Source: DATMER01 sp031390755
Lineage (GTDB): Bacteria; Acidobacteriota; Thermoanaerobaculia; Multivoradales; UBA5704
Direction of reading: 5' to 3'
NCBI GenBank assembly: GCA_031390755.1
Contig: JANMTS010000109.1
Location: forward strand, 22,916-86,915
DNA length: 64,000 bases
A program made the translations under genes and the position numbers. Below the pieces are notes generated by a model. It did no database searches, was not told where the DNA came from, and saw only the letters and a list, made by a program, of their open reading frames with translations. Position 1 is the first letter of the stretch; each line of letters begins with the position of its first letter. Shown one piece after another: positions 58,761 through 64,000 of this stretch.

Positions 58761-58849
58761 GTAGGGGCGGCCCTTGTGGCCGCCCTTGCCCGCGCCACGA
58801 CGAATTCCCGGCCCGCCCCCACCCGGGCAACCACAAGGGTTGCCCCTAC
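58761..58849. repeat. Palindromic dispersed element between convergent genes
   Basis: The left arm GTAGGGGCGGCCCTTGTGGC and the right arm CACAAGGGTTGCCCCTAC are imperfect inverses around a ~45-base centre. The 89-bp element resembles the GTAGGGGCGACCCTTG... palindromic repeats found in intergenic regions of many bacterial genomes. It lies 13 bases after the LysM-FecR stop and could form a large hairpin acting as a terminator for both genes. Confidence 0.7.
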
Positions 58850-58875
58850 ACACATCTGCCTTCCCGGTTGGCCTT

Positions 58876-60918
58876 CTACGCGCGCCGCTCCCGTTCCTTC
58901 CGCTGGGCCTCCCGCTGCTCGTTCGTCACCGCAATCGTCCGGCTGCGCGACAGCCGCTGGGTCGATCCCGACGCGGCCCGCGGTTCCAGGGTATCCCGGG
59001 GCAGGTCGAGCGACCAGCGGTAGCCGCGCGCGGCGGCGATCACCTCCAGCTCGGCGGCCACGGCGCCGGCGTTGGAGGGCCGGGCCGTCTCGTCCTTCTC
59101 CAGCAGCCCGAGCACCAGGCGGTCCAGCTCGATGGGCATGTCCGGCACGGTGCGGGAGAGGGGCGGCACCGTGCGCGTAAGGGTGGCGCGGACGATGTCC
59201 GAAAGGTTTCCACCGGCGAAGGGATGGACGCCGCGCAGGGAGCGGTAGAGCACCACTCCGAGGGCGAACAGGTCGCCCGGCCTGGCGTAATCGCCCTGCT
59301 CCAGCGTCTCGGGGGGCACGTAGCCCGGGGTCCCGACGATCATCTTGCCGCCCTCGCCGGCCGCGGCCAGCAGCTCGGCGATGCCGAAGTCCGAGACCAG
59401 GATGGAGCCGTCCCAGCCGAGCAGCACGTTGGCGGGCTTGATGTCCCGGTGAACGACGCCGTTGGCGTGCGCCGCCTCCAGTGCGCGGGCGATGGCGGCG
59501 CCCAGCGGCACGGCCTGGGACGGGCTGAGCCGCCCCTTCCTCCAGAGCAGGGTCTCCAGGTTCACGCCTTCCACCAGGCCCATGGCGATGAAGGCGCCCT
59601 CGGGCGAGTCCTCCACGTCGTAGATCGGCACCACGCAGGGATGGCTGAGCCGGGCGAGCGTCACCGCCTCGCGCAGCAGCGTCTCGAGGAGCTGCTTGCG
59701 CCGCCCGGCTTCGAAACCTTCGCGGTCGAGCCGCACCGTCTTCAGGGCCACCGGACGCTGGAGCTTCGGGTCCCAGCCGCGGAACACGCTGCCCATGGCT
59801 CCCGTGCCGAGCGGCTCGATCACCTGGTAGCGGCCGAGGAAGATGTTGTCCAGGAGGCTGCGGTCGGCGAGACTGCGCTCCAGCGCCTCGAAGGCGCGGC
59901 GCAGGTCGCCGATCTCGTCCCCGCCCTTCGGCCGGTCCTCCCCCGGTTCCAGGCTCGACAGGCCGGCCATGCCGGCCAGCCGGCGCTGGCCTTCGATCAG
60001 CTCGCGGATCGGCCGGACCATCCCTCCCCAGGCCATGACCGAGAGCGCTCCGATCAGCAGCAGGGCGGCGCCGATCGCCAGCAGCGACCGCCGGCGCAGG
60101 CGCACCGCCACCGCTTCGGCGACGCGCGCGGGCTGGCGGGAGACCACGACCCAATCGCTCTCCGGCACCGGCGCATAGGCGCCCAGGATCTCGCCGTCCG
60201 GGGCCTCGAACCGCCCGGCGCCGCGGACCACACCGGGCAGGGCGACCTTCGTCAACCCGCCGGGGAACGCGGACAGATCGGGAGCCGTGCCCAGGAGCAC
60301 CCTCCCCTGCCGGTCGGCCACGACGAGGTCGGCCTCCGCTCCCAGCGAGTCCAGGGCCGCGAGATCGCGCAGGGAGCCGCCGTCGCAGACCAGCCGGAGC
60401 AGGCCGGCGCCGTTGGGAAGCGGGGCGGTGATCCGCAGCGTGAGGCCGCCTCCAGGCGTTGCCGCAGTAGCCGACGTTGCCGGCATTGCCGGCACGGCCA
60501 CCAGCGGCAGGCGGGCGTCCGGAGCGAGCGCGGCGGCCACCCGTTCCTGGACTCCGCGGAGCTGGGCCTGGATCACCCGTTCGCCGCGGGGGTCGGCCAC
60601 TTCCACGGCGAGCACGCCCAGGTTGGCCCAGGCTCCGAGGTTGTCGGCCAGGAAGCTCCGGGCTTCCGGGGACCGCGGGTCGAGCAGCGCCGGGTTCGAC
60701 GCCGCGCCGCGGGCCAGGGAATCCCGGGTCGAGACGAAGGCCGACACCTGCACCGCCGCGGACTGAGCCGCGACCAGGTGGGTGTGGAGAACCTGGTCGA
60801 CCATGGCGTCCCGGTTCAGGTCGACCAGACCGAACGAGGAGATCGCCAGGGGCAACAGGCCGACCGCCGCCAGGGACAGGGCGACGCGAGCCAGGAGTGA
60901 GGGCTTGGGAAACCGCAT
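58876..60918 (-). CDS. Membrane sensor Ser/Thr protein kinase (Cache-like sensor, HAMP, kinase)
   Basis: A 680-residue protein. TM1 ~10-30 (RVALSLAAVGLLPLAISSFG). An extracytoplasmic sensor (~35-240) resembles dCache, ending YAPVPESDWVVVSRQPARVA. TM2 is RSLLAIGAALLLIGALSVMA, then HAMP (WGGMVRPIRELIEGQRRLAG). The kinase (~345-620) has LGTGAMGSVFRGWDPKLQRP, VALK, HRDIKPANVLLG, SDFGIAE and GTPGYVPPE. This Cache/HAMP build is normally seen in histidine kinases and chemoreceptors; here it drives a Hanks-type kinase. Linker PAMPATSATAATPGGG in the sensor is encoded by 9-bp repeats. Head of a signalling cluster. Confidence 0.9.
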   Translation of the reverse strand: MRFPKPSLLARVALSLAAVGLLPLAISSFGLVDLNRDAMVDQVLHTHLVAAQSAAVQVSAFVSTRDSLARGAASNPALLDPRSPEARSFLADNLGAWANLGVLAVEVADPRGERVIQAQLRGVQERVAAALAPDARLPLVAVPAMPATSATAATPGGGLTLRITAPLPNGAGLLRLVCDGGSLRDLAALDSLGAEADLVVADRQGRVLLGTAPDLSAFPGGLTKVALPGVVRGAGRFEAPDGEILGAYAPVPESDWVVVSRQPARVAEAVAVRLRRRSLLAIGAALLLIGALSVMAWGGMVRPIRELIEGQRRLAGMAGLSSLEPGEDRPKGGDEIGDLRRAFEALERSLADRSLLDNIFLGRYQVIEPLGTGAMGSVFRGWDPKLQRPVALKTVRLDREGFEAGRRKQLLETLLREAVTLARLSHPCVVPIYDVEDSPEGAFIAMGLVEGVNLETLLWRKGRLSPSQAVPLGAAIARALEAAHANGVVHRDIKPANVLLGWDGSILVSDFGIAELLAAAGEGGKMIVGTPGYVPPETLEQGDYARPGDLFALGVVLYRSLRGVHPFAGGNLSDIVRATLTRTVPPLSRTVPDMPIELDRLVLGLLEKDETARPSNAGAVAAELEVIAAARGYRWSLDLPRDTLEPRAASGSTQRLSRSRTIAVTNEQREAQRKERERRA

Positions 60919-60977
60919 TCGTATGCGCGGAAAGGCCTATGATATCTGGAAGGAGCGTAGAGCCGGGATGCGGAAAG

Positions 60978-61706
60978 CTAGGCGAGCACCGGGAATCGGT
61001 ATCCCGCACCGCGCTCGGTGAGGATGTATTGGGGATGAGACGGGGTAGGCTCGATCTTGGAGCGCAGACGATGGACGTGAACCCGCAGCGTATCCTCGAA
61101 CACCTCGTCACCGGGCCAGAGGCGGCGCAGCAGGAAGTCCGTGGCCACGATGCGGCCGGCGTTGCGCATCAGCACATAGAGGAGCTTCGTCTCCGTGGCG
61201 GTCAGCGGGATCTCCTTCTCGTTCACCCGCGCCTTGTGGTGGGAGAAGTCGACCGAGAGATGCTCGTCCACCCGAATGACCGGCTGCAGGGTGTAGCCGA
61301 AGTCGCCAATCCGGCGGAACACCCGCTCCACCCGGGCGACCACCTCCCGCACGTGGAACGGTTTGCGGATGTAGTCCTCGGCGACGCCCTCGATGGCCTC
61401 GACGACGGTCGCCTCCTCGTTCACCGAGGTCAGCATGACGATCGGCAGGTCGCTCCACTCCTGGAGCTTGCGGGCGAGGCTCAGGCCGTCCTGGCCGGGC
61501 AGGAGGATGTCGACCAGCGCGAGGTGAGGCAGGCCCTTGTGCTCCACCAGGGCGAGGGCCTCCTCGGCGGAGCCGGCCGACCAGACCTCGAAGCCGGCCT
61601 TCTCGAGCTCGCGCCGGATCAGGCGCACGAGGTCCGGATCGTCGTCGACCGCCAGAATGCGGCGCGTGCCGGTGACATCGTTTGGGCTCGATCTGAGATC
61701 TTCCAT
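60978..61706 (-). CDS. OmpR-family response regulator
   Basis: A 242-residue regulator. Receiver domain: DDDPDLVRLIRRELEKAGFE, phosphoacceptor Asp66 in LALVDILLPGQDG, and Lys of YIRKPF. Winged helix: LTATETKLLYVLMRNAGRIV, DTLRVHVHRLRSKIEPTPSH and a YILTERGAGYRF wing. It lies 59 bases upstream of the kinase gene on the same strand, so regulator and kinase are likely co-transcribed, though the kinase is a Ser/Thr type rather than a histidine kinase. The phospho-donor is therefore not obvious. Confidence 0.9.
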   Translation of the reverse strand: MEDLRSSPNDVTGTRRILAVDDDPDLVRLIRRELEKAGFEVWSAGSAEEALALVEHKGLPHLALVDILLPGQDGLSLARKLQEWSDLPIVMLTSVNEEATVVEAIEGVAEDYIRKPFHVREVVARVERVFRRIGDFGYTLQPVIRVDEHLSVDFSHHKARVNEKEIPLTATETKLLYVLMRNAGRIVATDFLLRRLWPGDEVFEDTLRVHVHRLRSKIEPTPSHPQYILTERGAGYRFPVLA

Positions 61707-61791
61707 GGGACTCCCGTCACGCTTTAATGTACTTCGTAATGCAGCCGACCTAATATCCTACAGCGACATTCTCTCCCGGAAATCCAATGAC

Positions 61792-62184
61792 ATGCCCGAT
61801 TCGACCCTGAGTCGCATCCTTTTCGTGGAGGACGACCCCGACATCCAGACCGTCGCCAGAATGGCTCTGGAGGCCGTGGGCGGCTTCCGCGTGATGCCCT
61901 GCTCCTCCGGAGCCGAGGCCCTGGAGCGCGTGGCGGCCTTCGCTCCCGACCTGATCCTGCTCGACGTGATGATGCCGGGCATGGACGGTCTCGCCACCCT
62001 GGAAGCCCTGCGGCGCCTGCCGGAGGCCGCGGCCATCCCCGTGATCTTCATGACCGCCAAGGTCCAGGCGCAGGAAGTCGCCCGCTACCGCGAGGTCGGC
62101 GCCGTGGACGTGATCGCGAAGCCGTTCGATCCCATGACCCTTCCCTCGACCGTCCGGGCGATCTGGAGCCGTGTCAGGAGCTGA
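61792..62184 (+). CDS. Single-domain response regulator
   Basis: A 130-residue stand-alone receiver. Acidic pair in FVEDDPD, phosphoacceptor Asp58 in LILLDVMMPGMDG, Thr in FMTAK and Lys in IAKPFDP. CheY/DivK-like; with no output domain it signals by protein contact. It is three bases from the diguanylate cyclase gene and the two are surely co-translated. Divergent from the OmpR-type regulator. Confidence 0.9.
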   Translation: MPDSTLSRILFVEDDPDIQTVARMALEAVGGFRVMPCSSGAEALERVAAFAPDLILLDVMMPGMDGLATLEALRRLPEAAAIPVIFMTAKVQAQEVARYREVGAVDVIAKPFDPMTLPSTVRAIWSRVRS

Positions 62185-62187
62185 AGG

Positions 62188-63882
62188 ATGGCGTCGGACC
62201 TCGACCTGGAGCTGCGGGATCTCCAACAGTATTTCGCGAATCGGCTTCCCGAGCGCCTGGAGGAGATCGAGCTGGCCTGGAGCGAGGTCCGCAAGACCGG
62301 CTGGGCCGCCGACCCGCTGCGGGAGCTCCACCGTCTCACCCACTCGCTGACCGGCGCCGGCAGCACCTTCGGGTATCCGGAGGTGACGCGGACCGCCCGC
62401 TGCCTGGAGCGCTATCTCCAGGAGCTGCAGGCGACGCCGGCCGGCGCCGAAAAGGCGCCTGGAGACGCTGCCGAAAAGGCGCTTGGCGACAGCGCCGAAA
62501 AGGCGCTTGGCGAAGACTGCGTCGTCCAGGTCGAAGCCCTGCTCGAGGATCTTCGCACCGCGGCCCACTCGCCTCCGGGCCAGATCCCGGCCTTTCTGGA
62601 GATCGAGCCGGTCCCGTCGCGTTCCAAGGACCGCCTCGTCCTGCTGGTCGAGAACGACACGGATCTCGGCCCCGCCCTGTCCGCGCAGCTCCGGCACTAC
62701 GGCTACGGCGTCCAGCTGATCGACTCCCCTTCCGGCCTCCACCGGGAGATGGCGGCCAGAAGCCCCGATGTCCTCATCATCGACGTGATGTTCCCCCAGG
62801 GCGACCTGGCCGGGGTCGAGGCCGTGACCGAGGCGCGCCAGGCCCCGCACGCCTACTGGCCCAAGGTGGTGTTTCTGTCCTCGCGGGGAGACCTGGAGGC
62901 GCGGCTCGCGGCCGTGCGGGCCGGGGGCGACGCCTATTTCACGAAGCCGGTCGACCTGAGCGCCCTGGTCGAGAAGCTCGATGCCATCACCGAGCGCCAC
63001 GCCCATTCGCCGTACCGCGTGCTGCTGGTGGCCGACGATCCGGACCTGGCCGGGGACTACGGCGGCGCGCTGGAGTCCGCCGGCATGCGCGCGGAGGTCG
63101 TGTTCGATCCGCTCCAGGTGATGGATCCCCTGCACGGCTTCCAGCCGGATCTGATCCTGATGGACATCTACATGAAAGGCTGCAACGGTCCCGAGCTGGC
63201 CACGGTGCTGCGCCAGCAGGACAGCTACCTGAGCGTCCCGATCGTGTTCCTCTCGACCGAGGAGGGGCTGGCCGAGCAGGTGGACGCCATCGAGCGCGGC
63301 GGCGACGACATCCTCCCCCGCCAGATCGAGCTGCACCACCTGGTCTCCGCGGTCGAGGCCCGCGCCCGCCGCGGCCGGCTGCTCCAGTCGCTGATCTCCC
63401 ACGACGGTCTCACCGGTCTTCTCAACCACGGCAACCTGAAGCTGACCCTGGAGGCCGAGATCTCCCGCGCCGGCCGGGACGGCAGCACCATGGCCTACGC
63501 CATGATCGACATCGACCGGTTCAAGTCGATCAACGACAACTACGGCCACGCGGCCGGGGACCGCCTGCTGCGGAGCCTCGCGCTGTTTCTCCGACAGAGA
63601 CTGCGGCGCAGCGACGTGCTGGCGCGCTACGGCGGCGACGAGCTGGCCGTGATCCTGCCGGTCACCGACGGCCCCACCGCGCTGAGGGTGCTGGACGAGA
63701 TCCGGGAGACCTTCGCGACCCTCAAGCACCGCGTGGGGATGCGCGACTTCTCGGCCACGCTGAGCTGCGGCATCGCGACCTATCCGGCCCGCCCCAGCTC
63801 GGCCCTGCTCGCCGAGGCCGCGGACGCGGCGCTGTACACGGCGAAACGGGCGGGACGGAACAGAGTGAGCTTGGCCGATTGA
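62188..63882 (+). CDS. Hpt-REC-REC-GGDEL diguanylate cyclase
   Basis: A 564-residue PleD-like protein. The Hpt domain (~1-115) has candidate His52 in THSLTGAGSTFG. A tandem EKAPGDAAEKALGDSAEKAL linker is encoded by ~27-bp repeats. REC1 (~150-265) has VENDTD, Asp in LIIDVMFP and Lys in YFTKPV. REC2 (~272-390) has ADDPD and Asp in LILMDIY, but the switch Lys is lost (ILPRQI). The GGDEF domain (~405-564) has DIDRFKSINDNYGHAAGD and YGGDELAVILP: GGDEL, not GGDEF. The inhibitory RxxD site is present (RRSD, five residues before GGDEL). It would make c-di-GMP under phosphorelay control. ATG 62188 follows GCTGAAGG. Confidence 0.93.
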   Translation: MASDLDLELRDLQQYFANRLPERLEEIELAWSEVRKTGWAADPLRELHRLTHSLTGAGSTFGYPEVTRTARCLERYLQELQATPAGAEKAPGDAAEKALGDSAEKALGEDCVVQVEALLEDLRTAAHSPPGQIPAFLEIEPVPSRSKDRLVLLVENDTDLGPALSAQLRHYGYGVQLIDSPSGLHREMAARSPDVLIIDVMFPQGDLAGVEAVTEARQAPHAYWPKVVFLSSRGDLEARLAAVRAGGDAYFTKPVDLSALVEKLDAITERHAHSPYRVLLVADDPDLAGDYGGALESAGMRAEVVFDPLQVMDPLHGFQPDLILMDIYMKGCNGPELATVLRQQDSYLSVPIVFLSTEEGLAEQVDAIERGGDDILPRQIELHHLVSAVEARARRGRLLQSLISHDGLTGLLNHGNLKLTLEAEISRAGRDGSTMAYAMIDIDRFKSINDNYGHAAGDRLLRSLALFLRQRLRRSDVLARYGGDELAVILPVTDGPTALRVLDEIRETFATLKHRVGMRDFSATLSCGIATYPARPSSALLAEAADAALYTAKRAGRNRVSLAD

Positions 63883-63887
63883 TCCCA

Positions 63888-63945
63888 TTCCCCCTCTCCC
63901 CGGCCCTCTCCCCCGTGCCGGGGGAGAGGGAGAAGGAAGGAATTC
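63888..63945 (+). repeat. Short GC-rich palindromic repeat (truncated copy)
   Basis: CCCCCTCTCCCCGGCCCTCT followed by CCCCGTGCCGGGGGAGAGGG forms a hairpin six bases after the cyclase stop. Its words match parts of the MITE-like arms at 34527. It probably terminates the upstream transcript. Confidence 0.55.
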
Positions 63946-64000
63946 TCCGATCAAAGCAGGGATTCGGGTGGCGGCGCCCTCCCCTCGCCGCGCGAGGGGA

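Noticed and set aside
58774..60900. A ~700-codon plus-strand frame opposite the sensor kinase
   Set aside because: Shadow of the kinase gene; repetitive Gly/Arg/His/Gln composition and no domain.

Overview
The window is high-GC DNA densely packed with genes on both strands. It looks like a Gram-negative member of the Acidobacteriota, possibly close to Thermoanaerobaculia. This is an inference from gene content: an Oar-type TonB-dependent receptor with an N-terminal carboxypeptidase-regulatory domain, sulfatase-like phosphodiesterase/TPR lipoproteins, a Ser/Thr kinase with an extracytoplasmic sensor, MacB-type permeases (one reduced to a C-terminal stub), and many G+C-rich dispersed repeats. 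No rRNA or tRNA gene and no CRISPR array was seen.

Layout. 0-1.5 kb: start of an alanine racemase and the replicative helicase dnaB (minus strand). 1.6-14.9 kb: a two-gene biosynthetic cluster. A trimodular NRPS (minus) is divergent from a KS-AT-carrier-reductase megasynthase (plus). Together they can be read as a line joining three amino acids and one malonate-type unit with reductive release. The NRPS as sequenced carries a one-base frameshift between PCP1 and C2. 14.9-16.7 kb: a RES/Xre-type toxin-antitoxin pair and a winged-helix protein. 16.8-20.7 kb: creD divergent from a creB/creC-like two-component system. 20.8-30.0 kb: a DUF5519-like protein, an MFS exporter, a permease stub, a phosphodiesterase-TPR lipoprotein, the TonB-dependent receptor, a metallophosphoesterase lipoprotein and a secreted beta-propeller protein.

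30.1-32.1 kb is a degraded accessory patch. It holds a possible SIR2-like N-terminal fragment, an antitoxin-like ORF, an intact VapB-type antitoxin whose VapC is reduced to its first residues, and a PAP2-like membrane protein. A non-coding array of CCGCAA motifs phased at about 20 bp (roughly two helical turns) follows and ends just upstream of a small coiled-coil/winged-helix gene. This array is the most unusual non-coding signal in the window.

32.2-38.9 kb is a translationally coupled export operon: TolC-like protein, HlyD-like adaptor, two ABC ATPases and two ABC-2 permeases. A MITE-like element supplies the adaptor's C-terminus. 38.9-47.3 kb: a small secreted acidic protein with its own promoter and terminator; an SDR / FAD-oxidase / AsmA set resembling DprE2/DprE1; an S41-like protease; and an unusual membrane-anchored pentapeptide-repeat/glycosyltransferase fusion in lower-GC DNA. 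47.3-56.6 kb: a MacA/MacB-type pair without its ATPase, a substrate-binding-like protein, a tiny secreted Cys-containing peptide, cytochrome c, a DJ-1/PfpI protein, a TPR protein with 48-residue repeats and a 13-copy, exactly 21-bp tandem repeat. 56.9-63.9 kb: a LysM-FecR protein followed by a signalling cluster (sensor Ser/Thr kinase, OmpR-type regulator, single-domain receiver, and an Hpt-REC-REC-GGDEL diguanylate cyclase).
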